Of a DNA stretch of 64,000 nt, positions 35,678 to 43,727 are shown piece by piece (position 1 is the stretch's first letter; each line of letters starts with the position of its first letter). The DNA lies in contig JAIXUN010000003.1 in NCBI GenBank assembly GCA_027483535.1, positions 620,001 through 684,000 on the forward strand, read 5' to 3'. The notes under the pieces are model-generated. The model did not search any database. It was not told the DNA's origin and saw nothing but the letters and a program-made list of their open reading frames with translations. Origin of the DNA: a bacterium. GTDB taxonomy: Bacteria; Armatimonadota; Fimbriimonadia; Fimbriimonadales; Fimbriimonadaceae. The translations under genes and the position numbers were made by a program.

Positions 35678-36619
35678 TTAACCCTGGGGCGTTGGAGCCG
35701 GCTCTTTCTGATACTCGTAGCGCCTCGGACTTCCGCCTTTTAGGTAGCCGACATAGGTTGAAAGCACCCCGTCTGGCGATAGTTCGTAAACGATCTTCTT
35801 CGGAAAGTCGTGGCGCGGATTCTCGAAAACCGCCCGAGTTCCCGAGAGCTCCGTAAGGATGAACTCGGTAGGGGACAGACCGTTGGGTTGAGCGATGTAA
35901 ACCAGCGTGCCGTCTCGCTCGACGATTCGCAGGTACTCGAAGGCAGAGAGTCTTTCCCGAGAAACGGTGCGAGAAATCGCCAGCATCGATCCCCCCTTTG
36001 CCGGGCTCCAACGCTCTTCCATCGAGATCGCCCCATTGGCTCCTCGCGATCCCGACCAGTTCCCGCTCAACCAACCCATTTGGCTGATCGTCGCCTTGGC
36101 ACCAACCGGCAGGGCAATATCCTGAGGGTGTTTGTACAGCGCAACCGACCAGACTCCTTCGTCCAGCATCAGATTAGATCGAACTTCTAGACCTTCACCC
36201 GTGAAGCGAAACTCTCGCTTGATCTGATTCTGCGGGGCTCCTCCCTCGGTCCGGACAAACTCGACTTCGTAAGCCAGCACGCCATCCAGTAAGGTCGCTC
36301 GGTATCGTGCGTAGGCACCGGGCGTGGCACCCGGTACATCGGTGTGCGATCCGTTGAGAGTGATCTTCGTGTCTCTCTGCCCCGATCCGTGCCCGCTCAC
36401 GAGGGTCAGCACATTGTTCTCGATCTTCATCGCGAACTTGCTGCTCATCGGCGGGTTCACCCTTTCTAAAGCGCGGCCTGGAGTTCTATCTTCGACGAAA
36501 ATCCATTCGCCCTCAAAAGGTGTTATGAAGGGCGTTTGATTTGCTTGTAATTCCCCTGCATTCCCGCCGGTGATGATCGCGAGCAGAACTACCTTGCTTG
36601 AAAGAGAAGAAACTTGCAT
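35678..36619 (-). CDS. Secreted protein with DUF6265-like domain
   Basis: A 313-residue exported protein. The N-terminus has a hydrophobic leader (SSKVVLLAIITGGNAGE) followed by TPFITPFEGEWIFVEDRTPGR, an amino-terminal lipocalin-like or beta-barrel half. Residues about 180-300 contain MGWLSGNWSGSRGANGAISMEERW, ISRTVSRERLSAFEYLRIVERDG, YIAQPNG and FENPRHDFPKKIVYEL, matching proteins annotated DUF6265. The enzymatic role is unknown. A 32 nt stretch at 36507-36538 is repeated at 43132-43163, in a truncated gene. Confidence 0.8.
   Translation of the reverse strand: MQVSSLSSKVVLLAIITGGNAGELQANQTPFITPFEGEWIFVEDRTPGRALERVNPPMSSKFAMKIENNVLTLVSGHGSGQRDTKITLNGSHTDVPGATPGAYARYRATLLDGVLAYEVEFVRTEGGAPQNQIKREFRFTGEGLEVRSNLMLDEGVWSVALYKHPQDIALPVGAKATISQMGWLSGNWSGSRGANGAISMEERWSPAKGGSMLAISRTVSRERLSAFEYLRIVERDGTLVYIAQPNGLSPTEFILTELSGTRAVFENPRHDFPKKIVYELSPDGVLSTYVGYLKGGSPRRYEYQKEPAPTPQG
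36507..36538 (-). repeat. Coding repeat shared with 43132-43163
   Basis: 29 of 32 bases agree with 43132-43163. In both places it encodes QTPF(I/V)TPFEG(E/D) right after the signal-peptide region, which points to duplication of the gene 5' end. Confidence 0.75.
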
Positions 36620-36958
36620 TTAGGTATAGCTACCTTCGAAGAATCGGAAATGTGCCCGGTCATTCTAGCCGCAATTCATGATTCTGTTTTTGGGCGAGAA
36701 GGCAAAAGCAGATGAGCGCGACCCGGTGTGGAATCTGTCTGAAGGAAACAAAAAAACTGGTCGCTTGCGTGGGAGCAACAGCGTCACTTCACCCAAGACA
36801 ACCGTCGAGGGAGAGAAGCTAACGAAGCCACTTTCCTAGCAAGCGCACCAGGCCAAAAGGAATTATGCAATGGAGATTTGGGAGAGGGGAAAGGAGGATA
36901 TCTTGGCTTCAAAAGATCGGGATGCTTTCGCACCCCGACCTAGTGTATGTGGTGTTCT
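36620..36958. other. Intergenic stretch, no gene seen
   Basis: About 340 nt between the DUF6265-like gene start and the repeat-protein stop. I see no open frame with a credible start, no tRNA and no clear hairpin. It contains the promoter region of the DUF6265-like gene. Confidence 0.6.
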
Positions 36959-37870
36959 TTAGAACTGCTCGAACTCTACGATCTCAGTCTTGCTGCCCGC
37001 AAAACCGAATCGTACGAAGCGGTCCAGACCTGCTCCTCCGACTGCCTTTGCATCGAATCGGGCAGTCACACCTCTCGCAGTGAGGTTGTCGTTACCGGCG
37101 TCGAGATTGACTTCAAGATTAGACAGTGCGGAAACCGTCGTAAGGTTCACTACGTCGTTTCCGGCACCCGTGCCAACGATGACATCGAAAGTAGCCGCGA
37201 GGCTGCTGATCGTCACTCGGTCTGCACCTTCATCGGTTAGAACTGCAGCAGAACCGCGAACTGTGAGATTGGTCAGGTTCACCACGTTGTTGCCTTTGTC
37301 GCCTTGCAGGTTCAGGCTTCCACCAATCGTGCTCGAAGAAACGTCAAACCGATCGTTCAACTCACCGCCAATAACGTCCAGGTTGAATCCAGTGGTGAAT
37401 TGCTGAGCGCTGAGAGTGTTCGCACCGACACCAAGGTCAAGTAGAACGTCTCCCGTTGCCGAGGATGAGCTGAAAACGGCCCGATCGTTACCCTCTTCAC
37501 CCTTCATGCTCACATTTCCGAAGCTGGATGCCCGGGTGAGAGTAAGTGTGTCGTCACCCTGGCCACCCTCCATGTTGATGTCGCCAAGGTTACCGATGTT
37601 GATGAACGAAATCCGGTCGTTACCGCCGTCCATAAATGCCGATACGTTCACGAGGGAGGGGGTGAGGAAGGTCACGCTCGGGAGTCCGTTCACTAAGGTC
37701 CCATTGAGACCTAGGACCCGGACGCCACCAGTGATTTGGACGACTCGAATGTCGTTGCTGAAGGCGTCACCGTAGATGTTGAGGTCACCGCTCGAGAGCT
37801 CAGCAGAGACGTTGTTGCTCAAGGCAACAGAAGCGAGGAGGCAACCGGCAAGTGCAAAGAAGTGTTTCAT
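36959..37870 (-). CDS. Secreted Asp/Gly-rich repeat protein (degenerate RTX/beta-roll-like)
   Basis: A 303-residue exported protein (signal MKHFFALAGCLLASVALSNNVSA). The mature part is a series of about 20-residue units with an acidic Gly-Asn-Asp turn followed by a hydrophobic pair: DGGNDRISF, EGGQGDDTLTL, GEEGNDRAVF, GDKGNNVVNL, GTGAGNDVVNL, DAGNDNLTA, GGAGLDRFV. This resembles the RTX nonapeptide GGxGxDxUx but with irregular spacing, so a beta-helix or beta-roll that may bind calcium is an inference. It is divergent from the ECF sigma gene, with starts 108 nt apart, and is a candidate target of that sigma factor. Confidence 0.78.
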   Translation of the reverse strand: MKHFFALAGCLLASVALSNNVSAELSSGDLNIYGDAFSNDIRVVQITGGVRVLGLNGTLVNGLPSVTFLTPSLVNVSAFMDGGNDRISFINIGNLGDINMEGGQGDDTLTLTRASSFGNVSMKGEEGNDRAVFSSSSATGDVLLDLGVGANTLSAQQFTTGFNLDVIGGELNDRFDVSSSTIGGSLNLQGDKGNNVVNLTNLTVRGSAAVLTDEGADRVTISSLAATFDVIVGTGAGNDVVNLTTVSALSNLEVNLDAGNDNLTARGVTARFDAKAVGGAGLDRFVRFGFAGSKTEIVEFEQF

Positions 37871-37964
37871 TTTCGTTTCCGTATTCCCTTTGAGTGGGAT
37901 CAATATCGAAGGGGCGACGTCTGACGGAACAGTGACAACATCTTTTCAAAAAATTGTCGAAAGG

Positions 37965-37970
37965 TAGAAT
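37965..37970 (+). promoter_or_regulatory. -10-like hexamer for ECF sigma operon
   Basis: TAGAAT ends 7 nt before ATG 37978. An AAAGG lies further upstream at 37960-37964 and is too far for a normal ribosome site. No clear -35 is visible. Confidence 0.4.
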
Positions 37971-37977
37971 TTCCACA

Positions 37978-38544
37978 ATGTTCAAGCTGGGAAAGAGCTC
38001 CCCACACTGGAATGACAGCCCGCTTGTTCGCAGAGCTCTGGCAGATGACGGTCACGCCTGGGCTGAGATTGTAGAACGGTATTCAGCCTACGTTTACGGA
38101 TTGCTTAGGTCTACGGGATTGCCAGAATCGGAACAACCCGATGCTTTCCAATACGTTTTCATAGAACTGTTCAAGGCCCTGCCAACCCTGAAGAACACCG
38201 ATGTTTTGGCTCCATGGATTCGCCAGACAACGATCCGCAAGGCGATTCGTCTTCGAAACGAGACTGCAAAGCTCACCGAACTCGAAGACGCAGAAACGAT
38301 TGCCGACGTTTCGCAATCCGAAGAGATAGAAGCAAGAGAGGTTCAGCTTCTGGTCCGCGACGCCGTGTTGTCCCTGAAGGAACATTGCCAAAGGCTTATA
38401 CAGGCTCTGTTTTTTGAAGAGGAGCCCAGGTCCTACGCCGAGATTTCAGCAGAGCTAGGATTACGGGAGGGCAGTATGGGTAACACCAGACTCCGGTGTC
38501 TGGACGCTCTCTCGAAAGCTCTCAAAGCGCGCGGCGTAATATGA
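37978..38544 (+). CDS. ECF-type RNA polymerase sigma factor
   Basis: A 188-residue group IV sigma factor with regions sigma2 (residues about 22-90: WAEIVERYSAYVYGLLRSTGL, DAFQYVFIELFKALPTL, LAPWIRQTTIRKAIRLRNE) and sigma4 (about 125-185: VRDAVLSLKEHCQRLIQALFFEEEPRSYAEISAELGL, EGSMGNTRLRCLDALSKAL). The GSMGNTRLRCLDAL helix corresponds to the DNA-recognition GTVKSRLSRARxxL of other ECFs, with unusual residues. It directs transcription of a restricted set of genes when released from an inhibitor. It overlaps the TPR-CHAT gene by ATGA, so sigma and protease are made together. No classical transmembrane anti-sigma gene is adjacent. Confidence 0.92.
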   Translation: MFKLGKSSPHWNDSPLVRRALADDGHAWAEIVERYSAYVYGLLRSTGLPESEQPDAFQYVFIELFKALPTLKNTDVLAPWIRQTTIRKAIRLRNETAKLTELEDAETIADVSQSEEIEAREVQLLVRDAVLSLKEHCQRLIQALFFEEEPRSYAEISAELGLREGSMGNTRLRCLDALSKALKARGVI

Positions 38545-41084
38545 AAATCGAAGAATGGCTTAGCGGGCTTTCCGGCAGGCCAAAACTGCCGCCGAGGAAC
38601 CTTCGAACGCCCGATACCGTCGGGCTCCTCATTGAACACGGGATGGGAGCGATCCGCGGCGACGTTATAAAAGCGGGTCTGATTGCGCGAAGCGCGGTTA
38701 AGCTCGCATCTACTCTGCGGATCCCTTCTCTTGAGGGACAGGCTGTGCGACTGCTCGGGCACACTTTTTTGTTGAGCGATCGCCCGAGGGATGCAATTAG
38801 GCGCTACGAGCGGGCAAGAGAACTGTTTGGGAAGGATCAAGTAGAGCGTGCAAACACTAGCGTAGCACTCATACAAGCGCTTGGATACGTAGGAAAGTAT
38901 TCACAAGCTGAATCTACTGCATCAGAGGCGATTGCCACTTTCTCAGAGGTGGGCGATCGATTTAGGGAGGCCAGAGTCCGGGCGAACCTAGGCAACCTTC
39001 TCCATCGACAAGACCGACTCTTGGAGGCGACACAGCAGTTTGAGAAAGCCTATCCCGTTCTCGTAGAGTTCGGAGTTGAAGCTGATGCTGCAATCGTCGC
39101 GCACAATTTTGCGGTCTGTTTAATGTCGCAACTCGAATTTGATAGAGCCGAGGCACTCTTCAACCATGCGTTGGGGTTCTTTTTGAAGACTGAACAAGAA
39201 CTCCTCGCTTACGAAGTTCAACTCAACCAGGCTTATCTCCTTGGAAGACGAGGTCAACTGCTCGAATCGTTAACACTTTATAGAAGTCTTTTGGACCGTC
39301 TTCCAAGTGCAGCGGGCCTGAAAATTGCCCACTGCCTACTGGACCAATCTGATTTCATGCTCAACGCTGGGCTCTTTACAGACGCCAGCCACGCGGCGCG
39401 TAATGCCCGAGCACTTTTTGAAAGTGCCAACGCTCGGCTGGAAACGGGAAAGTGCTACCTGATAGAGTCCGTCGCCGCATTTCGTCGCGGCCATGTCCAA
39501 AACTCGATGGAGTTGCTCGTCGAAGCACAATCTCGTTTGCGGTTCGAACGTAGCTTGACCTGGTTGGCGTTGACGGAACTCACCGCCGCAGAGTTGAACG
39601 ACAGGTTGGGGAATTTGACCCAAGCGAGATCGCACATTGATCTTGCCCTCAAGCTTGAGCCTTCGGCTGAAAGAATCCCATTAGTACGCAGAGCCGCAGT
39701 CGAGCTTGCCATTCGAGATGAAGATTTTGATGCAGCTGAAGGACTCCTTCACATCGACCAATTCCCCGATCTTCACGCCTTGTTCCACCGAAAGTTAGGA
39801 AAGCCGCACTTTGCGAGAAAGTTTGCCGTAGATGCTTTGCGCGAGTACGACTTAACCCGCGATCGGTTGGGTTCTTTAGGTCTTCGAAGAGCGCACGCCG
39901 CCGCCCACGAACAAGCTCTCCGAGAATGCTTTCGATCTCTCGATACTTCTGCAGAACGGCTGAGTGTGGTCGCACGCCTCAAGGATCAAGGCTTGAGCGA
40001 ACTCATTCGGGAAACCGGCGAAACACGACGGGAGGCGACATTTCTGCAAACTGAGCATGAACCCGAAGCGGTGCGGCTGTACCGTGAACAGTTGACCCTA
40101 ACCTATCGCCCGCTGGGAGAAGACGGGGCCGGTTTTGAGGTGGAACCATGCTCTCAATTCGTTGAGCTCTTTGCGGACGAGGGGCGCCTGTTTGCATTTT
40201 TGATTTCGTCGAGAGGTGTGACGGAGGTAGACCTCGGGTCAATTGCGAACTTTCAGACGGCGATGCAATTCTTCCACCTTCATCGCGGTAGGCGGACTCC
40301 CGGAGGAGAAAGACTTACGGAGAAGGCCCTGACGCAAATCATGCACCTCTTTGAACCTGTGCTTGGGTTGGAGATAGAGGAATTGATCGTTGGGCGAGAA
40401 GGAGTGGTTGGCGCCATACCATTTCATGCCTTGCCCTTTAACGATGGCAGTCTCATAGAAAGTCGTCGCGTTAGGTTCGCCCCAAGTTTCTCCGCTTGGA
40501 GAGCCATCAACGGGCGCAGTCCCAGAACGGGGAACGGTAGTGCCATTCTTGGTTTCGCAGACCAAAACGCGCCGAAAATCGAGGAAGAAGTTGAGGTGGT
40601 CGCTCGTCTGATGGGAAGGAAGCCAACACGAAAGTTCGACCGGGTCTCCGATGTGCTAACTGGAGTGGATCATATTCATATCGCAGCCCACGGCATTGTT
40701 AGGGAAGACCTCCCGTTGTTCAGCGCTATGAGCCTTGGCGAGTCCCGATTTACCGTCCTGGAGGTACTACAGATGAACTTGGCAGCAAGATTGGTGGTAC
40801 TCAGCGGTTGTTCGACGGGGGTTTCACTGACGGGCGAGGCATTTGAGGCGCAAGGCTTTATCGAATCCTTGCTTGCCTCTGGCTGTCAGTCTGTTGTCGC
40901 GTCTCTTTGGGAAGCTGCCGATCAACCTACTCTTGACTGGATGACTCACTTCTATACCGCTCTCCAGACCCAATTTCCCTACGATGCGTACCAAACTGCC
41001 TGTGTCAATACTCGCGACTCTTGGCCTCATCCAAGCGATTGGGCCGCGTTTGCCTTTGCAGGTCTCGATAAAAAAGTGTCCTGA
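38541..41084 (+). CDS. TPR-CHAT protease (caspase-like)
   Basis: An 847-residue protein. Residues about 60-470 are tetratricopeptide-like helical repeats (QALGYVGKYSQAESTASEAIATF, ARVRANLGNLLHRQDRLLEATQQFEKA, ANAR.LETGKCYLIESVAAF). The C-terminal about 280 residues form a CHAT domain of the caspase/separase clan. The catalytic dyad is visible: His717 in DHIHIAAHGIV and Cys757 in VVLSGCSTG, followed by the conserved GEAFEAQGFIESLLASGCQSVVASLWEAAD. No signal peptide, so it acts in the cytoplasm. It sits between an ECF sigma gene (4 nt overlap) and an anti-sigma-like gene, and is a good candidate for proteolytic control of the sigma factor. Confidence 0.92.
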   Translation: MKIEEWLSGLSGRPKLPPRNLRTPDTVGLLIEHGMGAIRGDVIKAGLIARSAVKLASTLRIPSLEGQAVRLLGHTFLLSDRPRDAIRRYERARELFGKDQVERANTSVALIQALGYVGKYSQAESTASEAIATFSEVGDRFREARVRANLGNLLHRQDRLLEATQQFEKAYPVLVEFGVEADAAIVAHNFAVCLMSQLEFDRAEALFNHALGFFLKTEQELLAYEVQLNQAYLLGRRGQLLESLTLYRSLLDRLPSAAGLKIAHCLLDQSDFMLNAGLFTDASHAARNARALFESANARLETGKCYLIESVAAFRRGHVQNSMELLVEAQSRLRFERSLTWLALTELTAAELNDRLGNLTQARSHIDLALKLEPSAERIPLVRRAAVELAIRDEDFDAAEGLLHIDQFPDLHALFHRKLGKPHFARKFAVDALREYDLTRDRLGSLGLRRAHAAAHEQALRECFRSLDTSAERLSVVARLKDQGLSELIRETGETRREATFLQTEHEPEAVRLYREQLTLTYRPLGEDGAGFEVEPCSQFVELFADEGRLFAFLISSRGVTEVDLGSIANFQTAMQFFHLHRGRRTPGGERLTEKALTQIMHLFEPVLGLEIEELIVGREGVVGAIPFHALPFNDGSLIESRRVRFAPSFSAWRAINGRSPRTGNGSAILGFADQNAPKIEEEVEVVARLMGRKPTRKFDRVSDVLTGVDHIHIAAHGIVREDLPLFSAMSLGESRFTVLEVLQMNLAARLVVLSGCSTGVSLTGEAFEAQGFIESLLASGCQSVVASLWEAADQPTLDWMTHFYTALQTQFPYDAYQTACVNTRDSWPHPSDWAAFAFAGLDKKVS

Positions 41085-41120
41085 TCGCAATATGTTGCAC
41101 CCCTTGTAGGAAGAACACCG

Positions 41121-41672
41121 ATGAACAAGCCAACTCGTGAACAAATCATCGATTACGCACGCGGTCTCGCCGGACCTGAAGTGTCAAAAATGGTCGAATC
41201 AGACCCTGCTTCTGTCAGTGAGGCAGAGGCCTTTCGATTAGTGTTTCAAGCGGGGAGAGAGCCAGCTCCGGAAATGTGGATGCTCCGGGCAAAGGCACTT
41301 CTGCCAGCACAGGATCGCACGATCCCCTTGCTTTTTGGGCAACTGAGACCCGCGCTTCAAGGGGCAACGGGTGTTAGAGCGGGTGCGCCTGCGCCTGGAA
41401 CATACTCCTTTGATTTTGACGATGCAACCGTTGACGTACGCCTTCAACTGGATGCCACGGAGGGCAAGTTGGTTGCCCATGGTGTTCTAGAGCGCCACGG
41501 AATTTCTGAAACGTCTCTGTCAGAGATTCGGGTTGGAAATGGCGAGGAATGGACCGGATCTTGCGATGAAGATGGCCAGTTTGTTCTTCATCTAGACAAG
41601 ACTCATACAATCAGATTCCATGATTTAAATCAACAAAAGGTGCTTGCAATTGAGGTCCCTCATGAGAACTAA
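41121..41672 (+). CDS. Small anti-sigma-like protein, candidate CHAT target
   Basis: A 183-residue soluble protein, no signal peptide or transmembrane helix. The N-terminus (REQIIDYARGLAGPEVSKMVESDPASVSEAEAFR) has the rhythm of zinc-type anti-sigma N-termini (dE.l..Ya.G.l...Ea..vE.hl) but lacks the His/Cys zinc ligands. A linker (PLLFGQLRPALQGATGVRAG) precedes a beta domain (VDVRLQLDATEGKLVAHGVLE, DEDGQFVLHLDKTHTIRF) resembling the transthyretin-like domains that end similar ECF-cluster proteins. The role as sigma inhibitor is an inference from layout. It follows the CHAT gene by 36 nt and overlaps the subtilisin start by 11 nt. Confidence 0.78.
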   Translation: MNKPTREQIIDYARGLAGPEVSKMVESDPASVSEAEAFRLVFQAGREPAPEMWMLRAKALLPAQDRTIPLLFGQLRPALQGATGVRAGAPAPGTYSFDFDDATVDVRLQLDATEGKLVAHGVLERHGISETSLSEIRVGNGEEWTGSCDEDGQFVLHLDKTHTIRFHDLNQQKVLAIEVPHEN

Positions 41673-42981
41673 GTCACTTATCTTTTTTAGCGTGCTTGCA
41701 TTGAGCGCCGTTTCGTTGGCGCAGCAGAGATATATACTGCGGTATACCGAAAGCGAACCTCTTTCGACATTTCTGAATAGGTATCACCTGAGCTTGGAAC
41801 GAAAAGTTCTAAATCAAGATATTTATTCCGTCTTCGATATAAAGGGCAGGAACTCAGCAGCCCTTGTCCAAGAGATTTCGAATAATTCGGATGGTGACGT
41901 GTCCATTGAGGTCGATCAAACCGTTCGACTTCCCATCTTTGATTTTCAACGAAATGAGACTGCTGGAAGAACTTCTCTTCTCACGTCTTTCAGACAATCT
42001 AGGATAACCCGGTTTTTTGGCTCCGAAGTTCCCGAGGGCTTCGTCAGACAGCGGGCAGTATCTCAGACGTATGCGGCACCCTCTTGGACCATTCATAGGG
42101 GTGGATCGGGACTCGTTGCCATCGTTGATACGGGCGTCGATTTTTCTCACAATGCCTTACGAACGGCGCTGGTACCTGGGATTGATCTCGTTACCAGAGG
42201 TGCGAGCGGGTCGGAGTTAACGGGTCTTCCCGCGAACGTTCTTGCCAATATCAATCCAACGACAATTCCCCTACTTCTCCGTGATTTTGAGCATCTATCA
42301 CGTGGTCATGCACCCGCATGGGAAAGGTCAGTCCGATTGAATTCTGCCTTTGGACAAATACCAAAGGGTCTTGGACACGGGACAATGGTGGCAGGAGCAG
42401 TGCGCCTTGTAGCCCCTGAAGCTCGAATATTGCCTATAAGAGCGTTTTCGCAGAACGGTCAGGGCCGGCTTTTTCACGTGATTGAGGCCATCCATCTTGC
42501 AGAGCAGCGCGGGGCTAAAGTGGTGAATCTCTCACTCAACACCTATGTATATTCTCCCGAGCTAGAACGTACCGTTGAAGAGGTTTCAGATCGAGGAGTT
42601 ATCCTCGTAGCGTCTTCTGGAAATGATGGACTGACGAATCCAATGTCTTACCCAGCAAGATTCAAGAAGGTAACCAGCGTGGCGTCGGTTACTGCTCTGA
42701 ACACGCGGAGTGCGTTTAGTAATGCGGGCGTAGATGTAAGTTGGGTGAGTGCTCCAGGTGAGGGTCTGTACTTACCCTTCCCTGGCCAGCGCTATGCGGG
42801 AGGATGGGGAACGTCCTTTGCTGCTCCGCTGGTTTCTGGGCTGGCGTCTCGACTCTTTAGTGTAAAGCCGGATGCAACCTACAGTGACCTCCAGAGTAGC
42901 CTTGGTAAATCAACTCCTACGAATGATCCTGATTTGGGTCAAGGTGTGCTCAATGTATTCGAATCGTTGAGTGGATGGTAG
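41662..42981 (+). CDS. Secreted subtilisin-family serine protease (S8)
   Basis: A 439-residue protease with a signal peptide (MRTKSLIFFSVLALSAVSLAQ), an N-terminal pro-region of about 110 residues (RYILRYTESEPLSTFLNRYH.., an inhibitor-I9-like fold) and a complete catalytic domain. The triad is Asp156 (IVDTGVDFSHN), His239 (GHGTMVAGAVRLVAPEARI) and Ser385 (GTSFAAPLVSGLASRL); oxyanion Asn lies in VASSGNDG. It ends the sigma/CHAT operon and its start overlaps the anti-sigma-like gene by 11 nt. It would act outside the cytoplasm, unlike the CHAT protease. Codon use is more AT-rich than in the flanking genes. Confidence 0.93.
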   Translation: MRTKSLIFFSVLALSAVSLAQQRYILRYTESEPLSTFLNRYHLSLERKVLNQDIYSVFDIKGRNSAALVQEISNNSDGDVSIEVDQTVRLPIFDFQRNETAGRTSLLTSFRQSRITRFFGSEVPEGFVRQRAVSQTYAAPSWTIHRGGSGLVAIVDTGVDFSHNALRTALVPGIDLVTRGASGSELTGLPANVLANINPTTIPLLLRDFEHLSRGHAPAWERSVRLNSAFGQIPKGLGHGTMVAGAVRLVAPEARILPIRAFSQNGQGRLFHVIEAIHLAEQRGAKVVNLSLNTYVYSPELERTVEEVSDRGVILVASSGNDGLTNPMSYPARFKKVTSVASVTALNTRSAFSNAGVDVSWVSAPGEGLYLPFPGQRYAGGWGTSFAAPLVSGLASRLFSVKPDATYSDLQSSLGKSTPTNDPDLGQGVLNVFESLSGW

Positions 42982-43088
42982 TACGAGGCAGTTCGAGAAG
43001 CTATCTCGCCAAAAAACAAGTCTATGTAGTATAGATTCTTGGGCTGTGTTTAGCGCATAAGCTAGCAGTCAATTCTTAGGCGAGAGGC

Positions 43089-43250
43089 TCACAATCTGCA
43101 AAAGAGCCGGTAAATGCGAAGTGTAGGCGTATCGCCCTCAAACGGTGTAACGAAGGGCGTTTGGGCGGCTGCCGAGACGGTGAGACCCAGCAGGTACCCC
43201 AAGGCAACGACGGCCTTTAGGTTCGTCGTCGGCGAGTAGTGTCTCTTCAT
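43089..43250 (-). pseudogene. Truncated remnant of a secreted TPF-TPFEG protein
   Basis: A 53-residue reading frame: MKRHYSPTTNLKAVVALGYL, a hydrophobic signal segment, then QTPFVTPFEGDTPTLRIYRLF and stop. Up to the TPFEG it is nearly identical in protein and, over 32 nt, 29/32 identical in DNA to the start of the 313-residue gene at 35678-36619. After that the sequence diverges and the frame stops. The simplest reading is a duplicated 5' end or a gene truncated by deletion; a genuine small secreted peptide cannot be excluded. Confidence 0.6.
43132..43163 (-). repeat. Coding repeat shared with 36507-36538
   Basis: Partner copy of the repeat in the DUF6265-like gene, 29/32 identical; lies about 6.6 kb away on the same strand, on the other side of the sigma/CHAT operon. 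Confidence 0.75.
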
Positions 43251-43354
43251 TTGTTGTTTGTTACCCTTAAGGGCGAGTTTTTGTGCCCTTATTCTCTCTT
43301 GGCTGACAGCTCGGGTCGAGGATCCAGCAGGCCAACCTGTTGAACTAGGCACCC

Positions 43355-43714
43355 TTAACCAAGTCGAATCATTGTGCCGAATTCGGTTGGTTCTGTGACG
43401 CCCTCCTCGTTTTCGATCAAGGTGCGGCAGGAATGGACGCACTCAATTGTCAGTTCGTTTACCCACCGAATCGTTGGCGTAATGCCTTCGCAGTGGACCA
43501 ACGTTACAACGGATGACTGACCGTAAAGAGGTTTGCCTGTCTGAACAACGTAAAGCTTGTAGTTGTCCCCAGAGACCTTAGCGAGAACAGCATCCTGATT
43601 GCGAGTTGGATGAGCGATTCTTGCGACTTCTTCAAACTTCACGAAATGGGGGGTATCCCCTGAAGATATCAAGGAGCGGAACAGTTCCAACACTTTGCCG
43701 ACGAGTGCGACCAC
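43355..43714 (-). CDS. Small protein of unknown function
   Basis: A 119-residue cytoplasmic protein beginning with GTG (43712-43714). It has alternating strands (VLAKVSGDNYKLYVVQTGKPLYG, SSVVTLVHCEG) and ends without any motif I recognise. It starts 13 nt after the cupin stop codon and is probably co-transcribed with it. Confidence 0.6.
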   Translation of the reverse strand: MVALVGKVLELFRSLISSGDTPHFVKFEEVARIAHPTRNQDAVLAKVSGDNYKLYVVQTGKPLYGQSSVVTLVHCEGITPTIRWVNELTIECVHSCRTLIENEEGVTEPTEFGTMIRLG

Positions 43715-43727
43715 CGGTTTTTCTCAG

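Noticed and set aside
37926-37958. GGAAC and GTC as a classic ECF promoter before the sigma gene
   Set aside because: The spacing is 25 nt instead of the usual 16-17, and GTC is part of a common sequence; not enough to call.
37978-42981. CRISPR array or gRAMP/Cas7-11 near the TPR-CHAT gene
   Set aside because: No repeat-spacer structure and no Cas-like gene is present within the window, so this is not a type III-E locus.
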